The notes under the pieces were generated by a model. That model was not told the DNA's origin, searched no databases, and saw only the letters and a list, made by a program, of their open reading frames with translations. Positions 42,541 through 54,409 of a stretch of DNA of 64,000 bases are shown in pieces; within the stretch, counting starts at the first letter, position 1, and every line of letters starts with the position of its first letter. Position numbers and translations under genes: made by a program. Origin of the DNA: Cryoendolithus antarcticus (taxonomy: Eukaryota; Ascomycota; Dothideomycetes; Cladosporiales; Cladosporiaceae); assembly GCA_002077065.1 (NCBI GenBank), contig NAJO01000021.1:248001-312000 (forward strand). The letters run 5' to 3'.

Positions 42541-42563
42541 GGCACGTGATGTCGACACGTGCC
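42541..42563. repeat. Inverted repeat of two CACGTG boxes flanking the EPL1 start codon
   Basis: Perfect 8-bp arms, GGCACGTG (42541-42548) and CACGTGCC (42556-42563), with a 7-bp spacer whose first three bases are the EPL1 ATG (42549-42551). Both arms contain CACGTG, the target of bHLH factors. In mRNA the arms could pair as a stem around the initiation codon. Function is inferred only. Confidence 0.6.
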
Positions 42564-44392
42564 AGTAATGCGAGACATGTTCGACAGCGGAAGCTGAATA
42601 CTAAGCAGCAGCTGCGGATTATCAGGGAGGATGAGATTGATGATCAGGGTGAGGGGGAGGGCCATGGGCAGGTCACGCAGGTGGAGACTGGGGTTGAGAA
42701 AGCTGAGGAGACGGTCAGTGGAGTGACTTACCTTTGCGATTTATAAATGGTTTGCTGACTTCGTTGTAGGAATTCCATCTCCAGAAGATCATTCAAGGCG
42801 CAAGTGCTGCTGCTCTTGGGGACAAAGTCAACCAGGCTTACATCCCCACGCCCGATGCGACTCGGGCGCAAGGCGTGGAGTATGACAAGCTGTACCCCAA
42901 GACCTTTTCACAGCCAGCGACATACATCCGCTTTAGCTCAACAGTCGAGGACTGCATAGGTGTGCCGTACTGTATGGATGAAGAGGATGACGAAGTCCTA
43001 GCAAAGCTCAACGAAGGCAAAGATGTCCACGGTAACAGTCGACGCGATAAGCTCGGCGGCTGTACTGAAGACACCTTCGAGGAGACTATGCACTTCTTCG
43101 AAGAGGCCAGTCAGCGTCGACAGCCGTTCGCTAATCTCGACAATGCACCACATCCAAGTCTCGATGAGATGGAGCAGGAGATCGATGAGAACTTGTCGAA
43201 TGATGCGCAGAAGTGGCTGCGACTGATCTATCAGCACTGGATCATGCGGAAGGGCAGTCGACCACTGATGCCCTCTGTCAAGGTCAGAGTCCTTGATACG
43301 AACTCCGAAGCAGACGACGCAGATCCATATATCTGCTTCCGAAGACGAGAGGTGCGACAGACTCGTAAGACCCGTGGCCGAGATGCCCAGGTCGTCGAGA
43401 AGCTCAAGAAGCTGCGTCTCGAGCTCGAGCAAGCCAGATCGCTGGTCCAGATGGTCGTACAAAGGGAGACACTGCACAAGCAGCAGCTGGAGATGAGCCG
43501 AAAGGTCTTTGAGCAGCGCGCCATGCTTAAGAAGGTAAAGATCGAGAAGGGCATTATCGGCGACAAGGGCGATGATGAGGACCTGCTTGTCAATCAAAGA
43601 CCTGTGGCGAAGCCCAAGCCGCGCCAAAGCACCACCGATCAACGGCCAACGACCATCAAGCTGCGGCAAAGCTTCGATCGCCAGCAGACGGAGAACGATC
43701 TTCCTTCGTACGAGGACCAACGGCGCGAAGCAGACGAAATGGTCAATGCTACCGTCGAGCAGAAGAAGTCGCAACATCGCCGGTGGAACGAGCATTACGA
43801 AGATCGGACTTGGCGACCAATCACTCCGCCTGCAGACCCAGTCGACGATCGGGCGCGATGGGGGTTCCTGCCGTCGCCAAAAGCAGCCTCGTATCCAACG
43901 CCGCCTCCGACTTTGCCATCGGAAGACTCGCACAAAGAAGACGGCGATGTCGACATGCTCGATGCGCCTGCTCCTCTGTCGCCAGCTGGCGATCATCACC
44001 AAGCTCTGCAAGCCACTGGCGGTGCGTCACCAGAACCGGACTTCAGGATCTGGACGATGCCTGGCTCCTGGCCGCGTGACCCTTCGCCCTTCTCGCCACC
44101 GATTGTACGCCAGCCAGCCCCAGCTTGTCGCTTACGAAAAGGTCGCGGCGGAGTCATGCATCTCGAAGCCAGGAAACAGAGGCCATTCGGGTTGTGTAGG
44201 ACTGTGGTGTCGGACTCTGATGATAGCGAGGATGAGGATGGTAGAGTGGGCTTCTTCGCCGTGAGCGACGATAAGATCTTCGACTACCGGACAGCCCTGC
44301 ATCGTAGTACGGTGAGGGCTGGGGGGGCTGAGAGCGCGGAGAGACGAAGTCTGCCGGCGCCAGAGGCCACCATGGTGGGAGTGAGATCTTAG
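42549..44392 (+). CDS. EPL1: Enhancer of polycomb-like protein Epl1 (NuA4 subunit)
   Basis: Two exons, 42549-42713 and 42770-44392 (intron 56 bp), 595 residues. The EPcA domain is unmistakable: VRQRKLNTKQQLRIIRE at the N-terminus, then HLQKIIQGAS, IPTPDATRA, VEYDKLYPKTFSQPATYIRFSSTVEDC and YCMDEEDDEVL, followed by FEETMHFFEE and the YQHWIMRKGSRPLMP segment. The region around residues 230-300 is a long helix (EKLKKLRLELEQARSLVQM). The C-terminal 280 residues are Pro/Ser-rich and disordered. Epl1 is the scaffold that joins Esa1, Yng2 and Eaf6 in Piccolo NuA4 and allows acetylation of nucleosomal H4/H2A. Confidence 0.95.
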
Positions 44393-44545
44393 TCCGTGGT
44401 CCATCGGGCGGTCGTTGTAGTTGTCTGGTGGCTTGCACTGGATTAAAGCGTTTTGTAGTATCAGCCGGAGGTTGGTTGTAGGATATATCGATACCCCGGT
44501 CTCGTTGAGCCAGACACTCCTATGCTTGGCCAGGCAACGTGCACT

Positions 44546-46035
44546 TCATTTTCTGCCCTTCTTCCCCTTCCTCTCCCCTTCTGCCTTCTCTTCCGCCTGT
44601 CTCTTGTTGTAGCCGGCTTCTAGCCACTGCTTGGACCTCTTTAACACCCAGCCTTGGGCTTCAGCCAATACCTCCTTCTCTCCACAAAGGACTTCAAAAG
44701 CCATGAGCCTCCTCTTGAATGGCCCGTTGAGGTAGTCGTGCTTCTTCTTGATGTCCTCAATCTCTTTCTTGTCAAGATGCGTCATTGAATGCAGATACAA
44801 CCCTCCTCTCCGCTCGAGCATCTCGCGGAGTAATTCGCATGTCTTCTCACTAGGGTCGGGTCTGGTGAGTTTGGACTTGGTCTTCAGGGTCCTGAAGTCT
44901 TGGGCCGAGAGAGCAAGAGTGTTGAGTGCTGTTGTCAGTTCTTCGGGGAAGGGTGAAGTGCTTAGGTCTTTGGGATCACAGTGAGCGATATCGTAAGCCG
45001 TGTCTAGGACATCATGCTCTTCGAGGTAGTCGAGGCGTTCTTGTAGGGCAGTTGTGGAGAGATCCAGTGTTTTGGAAGCAGGAAGGAAAATTAAGTCTTC
45101 AGCTACTTCAACGACGTCGTACTTTGCGTACTCGTCGGTCAAGTAGCCGTAACGGCGGAGTAGGTCTGCGCGTGGAAGTGCACCGTAGTCGTTCAAAACT
45201 TCGTCGCCGGCTGCAATGGGTTTGATCGAGCGCATCTCGACTGCGTCGGGAGTGTGGTATAGCTTGGCGTTGTTAAGGTCTGCGTTTGCGTTTAGCAAGT
45301 CGGCTAAAGGAATCATGCCTTTCGGAGTCGCGGCAGTGCTGGCGTTCGAGTCCACTTCCCAACCATCCTCCTGCTCCGAAGTGGGGCCATCTTGTGAAGG
45401 GAGGTCGAAGGCGTAGGCCATAATCGTCGAGGCCATGCGGTGACATAGAGCCAGGAGCTCGGAGTCCGAGACATCGATATCTTTGAAAGCAATCGCGTTG
45501 GCGCGGATGATCGGGAGGAGGTGGGTTGTGAAAGACTCGTCTGCGGACTCTTTGCCGATCTTCGACAGAACGGCACTGCCTTTAAGGAACTGCAGCACGT
45601 CCTCGTCCCAGAACATGAGCGTGTCGAATTCCTCTGGCAGGATGTCGAGATAAGGCTGCCACTTGGAGCCACCTCCTTGTTGATGTTCGTATACCATGGT
45701 CAGTATGAGCGCGAGCCACGGATCGTCCAAGCCAGAGGTGATATCATTGGGCAAACTCGAAATTTCAGGTGAGAGGATTGAGGTTCGTGGGACGGTGAAG
45801 AGGAGCTCGTCTTCAACGATATCTGCTTGAGCGACTGGAGTATCGTCAGCTCCACTCGTGGCGCTCTTGTTCGACTTCAATCGACCATACCGACTCCTCT
45901 GCCAGCACCTTTGGACCTGAGATCTGCCAGCTGTATCTTGTCTGAGATCGTTACACCTGACTTTCCGAGCCAGCTGACGAATGTTTGCGACTTGGTGACG
46001 AAGTCGTCGACTTCCGTATCGACCTCCATGGCCAT
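44546..46035 (-). CDS. SET domain protein lysine methyltransferase (Rkm4/SETD6-like)
   Basis: Two exons, 46035-45891 and 45834-44546 (intron 56 bp, GTATGG...TCCAG), 477 residues. The N-terminus (FVSWLGKSGVTISDKIQLADLRSKGAGRGV, completed across the splice by VAQADIVEDELLF) is the usual start of this SET subfamily. The SET core has NANADLNNAKLYHTPDAVEMRSI and the catalytic DEVLNDYGALPRADLLRRYGY. A Rubisco-LSMT-type substrate-binding domain follows, and the C-terminus is a Lys-rich tail. Yeast Rkm4 methylates Rpl42 (eL42); animal SETD6 methylates other proteins, so the substrate is inferred. A later acceptor (CAAGCAG) is in frame too but loses four residues. Confidence 0.88.
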
Positions 46036-46243
46036 GATTGGCCAGTGTGTAGCTACAAGATATTATGGAAGAAAAGTGCACATGGTGGAGTGGAATATGT
46101 CCAGACAGATACACTAGCGGGTGTGTGCCGAAAGCTAGCTCAAAAAGTGCCGAGAGCTCGAGCTCACACAGTGCAACACATCTGCGCATGTTCCTTATCC
46201 GTAACCTCGCCATTATCAAATCCTCTCGCGATTTTCACAGTCT
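46036..46243. promoter_or_regulatory. Short divergent promoter, SET methyltransferase / MSW1
   Basis: 208 bp between the divergent ATGs of a translation-linked methyltransferase and a mitochondrial tRNA synthetase. No specific site named. Confidence 0.5.
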
Positions 46244-47368
46244 ATGCTACGGTGCGGTCGCGCTTTCCAGCGCGTACTGCCTGAGCATCATGGCCTCCAG
46301 CAGCAAGCCCGCTCCCTGAGCCAGCATAACCCCTCCTCCTCCATCCACAAAGTCGTCTTCTCCGGCATCCAACCCACAGGCATTGCACACTTGGGCAACT
46401 ACCTCGGCGCCCTCCGGCAATGGGTGACCCTGCAGAATGAGTCTGACCCCTCCACCACTCTTATCTACAGCCTTGTAGACCTCCACGCCATAACCCTCCG
46501 TCAACCCCCTGCCCAACTCCGCCAATGGAAGCGGGAGTCCCTCGCCATGCTCTTGGCCATTGGCCTAGACCCAAAGCGAAGCACAATCTTTCACCAGTCT
46601 ACTGTGCCAGCTCACGCAGAGCTAATGTGGATTCTGAGTTGTCAGGCGAGCACAGGCTACCTTGGACGAATGACGCAGTGGAAGGATAAAACTTCTGGGG
46701 AGAAGGAGGGAAGTGAGAAGCTGAAGTTGGGTCTTTTCAGTTATCCTGTGTTGCAGGCTGCGGATGTGCTGGTGCATGGCGCTACGCATGTCCCTGTGGG
46801 GGAGGATCAGGCGCAGCATCTGGAGTTTGCTAGGGAGGTCGCGAGGGGCTTCAATCATGTCTATGGGGATGGGAGGGTGGCATTGGTGGAACCGGAGACG
46901 ATCATAAGCTCGGCGAAGCGCGTCATGAGTTTGACTGATCCGGAGGCGAAGATGTCGAAAAGCCATCCGAACCCGAAAAGTAGGATTTTGCTCACTGACA
47001 GCGCTGAGGAGATCAGGAGTAAGATCAACACGGCGGTCACGGACTCGATCACCGGTGTCAGCTACGATCCGGTGCAGCGACCAGGCGTGAGTAACCTCGT
47101 TGACATCCTCTACCACTGCACACAGGGAGCGGGGTTCGAGGACCAAGCGGCGCTGGCGAAAGATCTGGACGGCTCTAGCCTGCGAGCAGTGAAGCGGAGA
47201 GTTTCAGACGCTGTCGAGAGCCAACTTCGCCCGATACGTGAGCGCTATCAGGAGATCATCAATAACGCCCAGCTCCTAGACGATGCCTCCACTCAAGGCA
47301 CTCAGAAGGCGACTATCAGCGCAAACGCCACGCTGGCTAAGGTCAAGCAGGCCATCGGTCTGACATGA
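46244..47368 (+). CDS. MSW1: Mitochondrial tryptophanyl-tRNA synthetase
   Basis: Intronless, 374 residues, class I synthetase. A leader of about 30 residues rich in Arg, Gln and Ser (MLRCGRAFQRVLPEHHG...) fits a mitochondrial presequence. The catalytic core begins VVFSGIQPTGIAHLGNYLGAL (HIGH motif as HLGN, about 49-52) and ends with DPEAKMSKSHPNPKSRI (KMSKS). Between them HVPVGEDQAQHLEFAREVARGFN is typical of bacterial-type TrpRS. The enzyme charges mitochondrial tRNA-Trp, which in fungi also reads UGA in the organelle. The bacterial-type core separates it from the cytosolic eukaryotic enzyme. Confidence 0.94.
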   Translation: MLRCGRAFQRVLPEHHGLQQQARSLSQHNPSSSIHKVVFSGIQPTGIAHLGNYLGALRQWVTLQNESDPSTTLIYSLVDLHAITLRQPPAQLRQWKRESLAMLLAIGLDPKRSTIFHQSTVPAHAELMWILSCQASTGYLGRMTQWKDKTSGEKEGSEKLKLGLFSYPVLQAADVLVHGATHVPVGEDQAQHLEFAREVARGFNHVYGDGRVALVEPETIISSAKRVMSLTDPEAKMSKSHPNPKSRILLTDSAEEIRSKINTAVTDSITGVSYDPVQRPGVSNLVDILYHCTQGAGFEDQAALAKDLDGSSLRAVKRRVSDAVESQLRPIRERYQEIINNAQLLDDASTQGTQKATISANATLAKVKQAIGLT

Positions 47369-47785
47369 TACACGCCCAGAACGCGGAGGGCTCTTCGCCA
47401 CAAGCTCGACTTCTATCATCATGCATAAGCTGGTCCCCGACGTTCACATAAGCAGTCAGATTTCTCGGGTTCACGTTGACCGGAGTCGCTCGATTGCCAA
47501 TACAGTCGTGGACATTCTTCGCGAAGACTTCAGCTGCCGCCGACTTCAATACAGGCTACGCCCTGATTGGTTGAGCTCGAGTCGAGTCAATGCATGCGGC
47601 TACACCAAGTCATCTCACATAGATGAAGTGTATCCAGGCCTGGCGTATCGCGTAGCTGGCCATTGCCAGGCCTAGCTTCGTCCCATCGCCACCACAGTGA
47701 CAGGTGATGTGGATGCTACCTTATCACCTCCAGGGCAACGTGGAAGCACATAAGATATCATAATCTAATAATACGACCTCTATCA
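47369..47785. other. Intergenic, convergent 3' ends of MSW1 and NHX1
   Basis: About 417 bp with only chance frames. Presumably both polyadenylation regions. Confidence 0.55.
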
Positions 47786-49945
47786 CTACAACCCATTCCC
47801 ACCCTCCCCAGGCGCAGGTGTGTGGTGCCGACTCCCAGCGCCTCCAGGATCCAATAGCAGATGCGGCTTGAGGAACCCTTCATCCAACCTGTTGAATAGA
47901 TTCCCGGCATCTTCACTCGTAGCGTTCAGTATACTACTTATAGCCCCCCTAGCGGTCAGCCCGGGACCGGCCGCGCTGTCTGTCCGTGTTCCATTCGTCG
48001 GGTACACTGCGCTATCCTGCTGCGGCGGTCGCGTAGGCGATCGTCGGGCTGCGGGAGGTAAATCGAGATCATTGTCCTCGTCGTCGCTGTTTGAAGAGGG
48101 GAAGGCGCTGTCGTCGTAAGAATCCTGGTGCAGCAGTCCTTGTTCCGCGGCGCTCTCAGCTGTGTTCTGAGCGCGCAGACCGCGGGAGCTTGTCCGCGTG
48201 CTAAGCGTTGAGGGGTGGAAGGGCGGGCTGTTGGCGTTGCCTGTGCTGTAGGTCGATGCACCACGTGCTCGTGTTCCACCCCGTCCAGGCTCGAAGTTGT
48301 CGAGGCCAATGTTGCCATTCCCGTGCATTGAAGATTTGGGCGTGTGGCCGAAGCCGTTGCCGTTCTTGCGTGCCCATGCCCCGTTTGCGTGAGGTACAGG
48401 CTCGATGTCGAACTCGTCGTCTGAGTCTATCTCCTCCACCACGCCGGTGCGAATCTTCAAGATCTCCAGCATGCGACTCGTCGTGCCGCCAAATATTATC
48501 ACGGTCAACACAACAACGACTAGCACGGTAGCGCGGAGAGCCATGCCTTGCGTAGAGACAGTCAAGCCCGCCGCGAGCGCCACGCCGACAGCACCTCGGA
48601 GTCCAGCCCAAAAGATTAGCATCCGCCAATTATTTGGGATCTCCTCCGGATTCTCGATACCTCGTCTCCGTGCGCGATATCGGATGACCCAATTGATGAG
48701 CATCGTTAGCGGGAAGACTGCGCAGTAGCGGGCCACGCAGATACCAGCGACTGTTACGAGGATGAAGAGAGGCTTGAACTCGAGGTCATTGGCGGTGAAT
48801 AGTGAGAGGCCGAGGTAGATGAAGATGAAGTTCTCTGATAGCTGTGCCATCAGGGAGAAGACGAATTTGGTTGTCAGCTGCGTTCGGCGAGACATGTTGT
48901 GGTAGGCGTAGTGCTTCATGCACACGCCGCAGAAAAGCAGTGAGACAATGCCTGTACGAGCCAGTCAGTGACAGTAGCGCTCGAGTATTGGAAGAGTCAC
49001 ATACCGCTCATGCCGATCGCATTTGCAAAGAAGTAACTCAGGTAAGCGATCAAGAACACCAGACAACTCTCCGTCTTCGGGTTTCGTCGAATCAAAGTCA
49101 TCTTCAGAAGTAGACTCGTTGCAATTCCTATTACAATACCGATCGCCAGACTACCAAAGAACACCAGCATGAAGATACCGATCGATTCGAGCAAAGCGAA
49201 CGGGCCGAGGGTCTTGCTCGATTTGGTAGTCATGTACTTTTTGGCAGTATCAAAAAGCACGATCGCGATTGCATCGTTGAGAATCGACTCGCCAAAGATG
49301 ATGGTGTACAGCTTCGGATCGACCTTGTAGGTGTTGAAGATGGCGAGGATCGTCACGGGGTCGGTGGCACTCAGAGCTGCGCCGACGCTCATGGCTTCGA
49401 CAAAGCTGACCACCACGCCTTCCAGAGGAAAGATGGCTGTCCATATGTACAGTATACTGGCAAGTACAACTGCTGAGATGAAGGTTCCGGCGAAGGCGAA
49501 GGTAAGGATTGTGCCGATGTTGCGGAAGAAGTTGGCCTGCCACTGTTAGCTATCGCAGTCCTAAGCCTTCATACACCTGCGTATGGCTTACCTGGTGCAA
49601 CTCATACCCACTCGCCAGGATAATCGGGGGTAGCAGCAAGTTGAAGAAGAACTGATAGTCGAAACTGACGTTCTCCAATATACTCGTCGTCTGTGTCAAG
49701 CGCAGCACCAGCCCTACTACCATCCCAGCGAAGATCGATATGACCGTCTCATGTACCGCCTGGATCTTTTTGCTCTGCAAGACATAGCTCGTGAAGAAGG
49801 CCAGGATCAACAGCACAATCAAGATGAAGAGCGCTGATGAGGAGGATGCCTCTTTCTGGCCAGCATCTGTGTCGTCCTCTTCAGGATCTGTGACTTCGCG
49901 GCGGAGCAGTCCGAAGGCAGAGGCGTAAAGGGTCCTGGCTGCCAT
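47786..49945 (-). CDS. NHX1: Endosomal/vacuolar Na+(K+)/H+ exchanger (NHX family)
   Basis: Three exons, 49945-49592, 49536-49005 and 48951-47786 (introns 55 and 53 bp), 683 residues. About twelve membrane helices are visible. The amiloride-region helix FFFNLLLPPIILASGYELHQ ends exon 1. SATDPVTILAIF and the ion-binding GESILNDAIAIVLFD carry the conserved Asn-Asp pair. FWAGLRGAVGVALA is another CPA1 hallmark. The long cytosolic tail (about 500-683) is Gly/Asn/Ser-rich and disordered with acidic clusters. Such exchangers acidify or alkalinise endosomes and vacuoles and affect trafficking and salt tolerance. The endosomal type is inferred from similarity to yeast Nhx1, not from a sorting motif. 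Confidence 0.92.
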
Positions 49946-50750
49946 GGCGGCGGTGGGTGGAGGAGAGTTACCGCATGCGCCTGTGTCGATCTCAAACAGT
50001 CAAGGTCAAGGTATGGTGTGCGATCTCCTTAATGCGCGTGGGGGAAGCTGTCAAGTCTCGGATGCCTGCAGTCTGCTGCCTGCTGTGCGCGTGATTGCTT
50101 CGAACGCTTTCCGGAAATCGTCTGATGGCGTCTCGGGTATTCGCTATGCTAGTCTCTGCGATGTGAGCTGTTTCCTGGAATATCTACGAGGGTTCACTTC
50201 AACCTAGGCATCCTCGAATGGACGATCTGGACATGCAGGCTTACTCACCACCCGAGCGGTTCGCAAGGGCCGTTGCGAGAGACTAACGCTGAGATGGCTT
50301 GCATGAGCCGTGGGCACAGACTTCGTTGCAATCTGTGTCTCCGCACCTGCCGTTTCCCTGATGAGGGCGGCCGACATGGGTCTAGGTTTGTGTATTTTAC
50401 CGCCAGAAAATCCTCGTCCCATTGCTGCTGACCTGCTGCTCTGTAGCTTGACTAGATAAACAGTCGTCGCTATTCACGAGTCTCGTTATAACGTCAGATA
50501 TTCTACTTTCGGGTCTGGAGGTGCTCACACGACCTCTACCACCGGCATCAAACCACCGACACTTCACCGCCGACCTCGTCCATCTGAGCCACCTACCCTA
50601 GCTCACGACTCGTGATCATGCAGACATGACATACTCGCCCATATAATACATAGCCTGAGCATAGCTTCGCCTGGTATACCCAGCGATAAGTCGCACACAT
50701 CGCCACTCGCTGCCTATAGCATCTGTTCTTCCTAGTATACATATCTCGCC
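49946..50750. promoter_or_regulatory. Divergent upstream region NHX1 / sugar transporter
   Basis: About 800 bp between divergent membrane-transporter genes. No gene recognised; the distal part (50480-50750) is CT/AC-rich, as in fungal promoters and leaders. Confidence 0.5.
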
Positions 50751-52863
50751 ATGGCTTCCTCATCACCACCTCGCACTCCGCCGCGACGGGGAACGCCCCC
50801 ACCGCTTCTTTCGATAGCATCCAAGAAGCAAGTGTCATTCAGACGGCCTTCCACGCCCCAAGCACCTCCAGCTAGACCTTTCTCCCGGCAAAATAGACCA
50901 ACCAGCCAAGGCAGCAACCGTCTCAAGGAAGGCTTCAATGAGCGGACGCCACTAATGGGATCGAGTCCCCGAAGGAACGAGGAGGTTGAGACGCTGGCAT
51001 CGGGCAGGAGTATCATGAGTGGGTACAGTGGGGATGACTGGGACGATGATGAGGACTACACGGAAGAGACGAAGAGTGTGTGGTATCTGATACTGCTCAC
51101 CATGGCAATTGGAGGGTGAGTCGAAAAGATCGCTCGGGTCCATACGATCATTACTGACATACGCTCGCAGTCTGCAGATCGCCTGGTCGGTCGAGCTCTC
51201 AAACGGCTCGCCATACCTACTAGGCCTCGGAGTCAGCAAGTCCCTTCTTGCTCTCGTCTGGATAGCTGGACCACTATCTGGAACGCTTGTGCAGCCGTAC
51301 GTTGGGATAAGATCCGACAGATGCCGCTCGCGCTTCGGAAAACGACGACCCTTCATGGTCGGTGGTGCAGCTGCCACCATCATCTCCCTCATGCTGCTTG
51401 CATGGACTCGAGAAATCGTTGGAGGTGTAGGTAGCATCTTCGGCATTGCATCCGACGATAAGATCATTGCGACCGCGGCCATCGTCTTCGCTGTGCTCAT
51501 GATTTACGTCCTCGATTTCAGCATCAATTGCATCCAGGCCGCGATCCGAGCGTTCATAGTAGACAACGCGCCGACACACCAGCAGGACACTGCGAACGCA
51601 TGGGCATCTCGCATGACCGGCGTGGGCAATATTGTTGGCTACCTCTTTGGCTACGTGAACTTGCCGAAGTATCTGTGGTTCTTTGGTGACACGCAATTCA
51701 AAGTACTGTGCGTGATTGCAAGCTTGGCTATGGCGATCACCCTGGCTATCAGCTGCGTCAGCATCAGCGAACGCGATCCGAGATTGGACGATGAGCTTGA
51801 GGTTATGGAGTCTGGCGTGCTCGCTTTCTTCAAGGGTCTGTGGCGGTCCATCTACCAGCTGCCGAAGCAGATCAGCCGCATCTGCCAGGTGCAGTTCTTT
51901 GCATGGATCGGCTGGTTTCCATTCTTGTTCTACATCACGACCTACATCGGCGAGATCTACGTTCAGCCGTACCTGGAGGAGAACCCAAACATGACCCCTG
52001 AGGAACTGGACGCACTCTACGAACGCGGCACCCGCACAGGCACTCTTGCTCTTCTCGTTTTCGCAGTAGCAACCTTCACCTCAAGCGTGTTCCTCCCCTT
52101 CATTGTGGCTAAGAGCTTCCATTCGGAGTCAGAGGAGCCTCGCTCGATTACGCCGTTCACGCCCGTAGCCGTAGCACCACGCACTCCCCGTACACCAGGC
52201 GGTAAGACGCCTCGCACTCCACGTACGCCAAAGACGCCCTTGACGCCAGGCGGCATGACTGGCACTGGCGACTACTTCGGCTACCGCCCCACGCGCTCCG
52301 AGCAGAAGTCAAAGTCAAAGCGCAGCGTTTTCCAGCGCATTGGTGCCTTCCTTCGCGACCCTAGCATCCCCTGGCTTACCCTTCGCCGCGCCTGGCTCCT
52401 CTCCCACGTCCTCTTCGCCCTTCTATCCTGGTCAACCTTCTTCATTCACTCTACTCGCCAGGCCACAATTCTTGTCGGCCTCATCGGCATACCCTGGGCC
52501 ATGACGAATTGGGCACCCTACGCTCTGATCGCAGCCGAGATCTCCAAACGTGATAACATCCGCCGTGGAACCATCCCGCCTCCGAACACCGCCGAGGGTC
52601 GCGCGCTTGCGGATGGCGAAGAGGAGAGTGAGGGTGCGGATCAGGCTGGTGTTGTGCTTGGAATTCACAATGTTGCTATTGCGGCACCGCAGGTCATCGC
52701 GACGTTGGTCAGTAGTTTGATTTTCAGAGCGCTGCAGAAGCCGAGAGGGACGGTGGGGGATGATAGTGTGGCTTGGGTGTTGAGGTTTGGAGGGTTGTGC
52801 ACTTTGATGGCTGCTTATATGGCTACCAGGGTTGGTGAAGAGGGGGACGACGAGAAAAGCTGA
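50751..52863 (+). CDS. GPH/SUT-type sucrose or alpha-glucoside H+ symporter
   Basis: Two exons, 50751-51115 and 51171-52863 (intron 55 bp), 685 residues. The N-terminal ~115 residues are cytosolic, Pro/Ser-rich then acidic. Twelve helices follow, beginning GGLQIAWSVELSNGSPYLLGLG, the signature of SUT transporters, with GPLSGTLVQPYVGIRSDRCRSRFGKRRPF (the GD(x)SD-like loop with RxGRR). ASRMTGVGNIVGYLFG lies in mid-protein. The cytosolic loop between helices 6 and 7 is extended and carries a Thr-Pro repeat (about nt 52180-52255). S. pombe Sut1 imports maltose and sucrose with protons; the substrate here is inferred. Confidence 0.88.
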
Positions 52864-53292
52864 AAGTCTGACTTCATCTTGAATCGTTGAAGTGGGTTAC
52901 ATGGCGTCTGAGGGCATAGCACTGGGTTCACTTTCAAGCATGGGCTGGCTGACCATTGCAATGAGATATTCTGCAATTCTGCTGGACTGTAATGCTTTTG
53001 GTGGGACAATTCGATGACTTGCACAGCGCAGCGTAGCAAACTGTGATCCATAGATGGCGGAGTTTTCACTGACAGGCAAGCACTATTTCATCTAAATCAC
53101 CCACGCACTCAAGTCGCCATTCCATGTCTGTAAAGTGGCCAGGCACACCAATGCTCGAGGCTTGGCACGGGTGAAGTTCGGTCACAACCGGAAATCGCAC
53201 TCCACCTCGAACTTTTCGAAGCGACCACACTGCGATCGACAGCGACTCCGTGACGAGCAATACGACACTCAACGACGTCGAATACCGCAAAG
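52864..53292. other. Intergenic upstream of RPL25
   Basis: About 430 bp comprising the transporter 3' region and the RPL25 promoter. No coding content was recognised. Confidence 0.5.
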
Positions 53293-54031
53293 ATGCCTCC
53301 AAAGCCAGAGACCAAGAAGGGTACGAATCACGCAGCGAGTCGTCAGCCAGTGTAGCGGTGTTCCATCATTGGCAGCATTGGCGACTATGCGCTCCAACAC
53401 CAGCAATCAGAATCGCATACTAACATTCCTTCCCAGGCGCGAAGAAGCCCGGCAAGCAGTCCGCGAAAGCGAGCGCCGCTGCCAAAGCCACCCTCCGCGG
53501 TGTAAGCTTCTTCCCAAATTCCCTCCCTTGAGGCGTGTCAGACACCCTATACATGGGTTCATCATTCTGACGGCCTGTCTTCACACCACAGGTCAACTCG
53601 CACAAGGTCCGAAAAGTCCGCACTTCCACCTCCTTCCACCGCCCCAAGACCCTCACGCTCTCGCGCACACCGCGTTACCCTCGCAAATCCATCCCCAGCC
53701 AGCCGAAACTCGATGCCGGCAAGATTATTGTGCACCCGTTGAACACGGAGAGTGCGATGAAGAAGATTGAGGAGAACAATACATTGGTGTTCATTGTGGA
53801 TGTGAAGGCGAACAAGAGGCAAATTAAGGATGCGTTGAGGAAGTTGTATGGGGTTGAGGTTGTGAAGCTCAATACGCTCATCAGGTATATTGAGAATGAA
53901 GACGCAACGACGGTGGAAGGGTAGTGACTGACACTATTGACAGGCCTGATGGGTCGAAGAAGGCTTTCGCGAGATTGACGCCAGATGTGGATGCGCTTGA
54001 CATTGCGGCCACCAAGCTCGCCATCGTTTAG
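53293..54031 (+). CDS. RPL25: 60S ribosomal protein L25 (uL23, L23a)
   Basis: Four exons: 53293-53320, 53437-53501, 53592-53884 and 53944-54031 (introns 116, 90 and 59 bp), 157 residues. The N-terminal extension is Lys/Ala-rich (nuclear import and rRNA contact). The uL23 domain then runs [47 protein letters not shown] and [24 protein letters not shown], ending [28 protein letters not shown] across the last splice. L25 sits at the polypeptide exit tunnel and is a docking site for SRP and NAC. Two unusually long introns near the 5' end are typical of fungal ribosomal-protein genes. Confidence 0.96.
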
Positions 54032-54409
54032 AAGCTGAGTCGCAGTGGAACGTCTGGACTGATGAAGTCGTTGGAAGGGCACGCAGCGGCAGATTCACGA
54101 GCATCGCTTTCGGCCATGACGACGTACATCGTCCTTCTGTGGCGAGATGTGAGAGTAGTATACAGCTGAACTGCAGCGCGCTCCCGGAGCCGCTAGCCAT
54201 CCAATGCACAATGCCCTAAAGCTCTATCCTATACTGCACAATTGCCTGCATCGTATCGTACACTGTGCCGAGTTCGTTGGCCCACTTGAACGTGTGTTGA
54301 TCGTAGATCGCCGATGACTGCGACGAAAGTCCCCTTCTCACGTCTTCAAGCCAAGGCTATCCGCGCTGCGCTATGCCGACCCATCGTCCCTCCCTTTAGA
54401 CGAGTCCGC
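54032..54409. other. Intergenic, convergent RPL25 and TIM8 ends
   Basis: About 380 bp, no coding content recognised. Confidence 0.55.
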
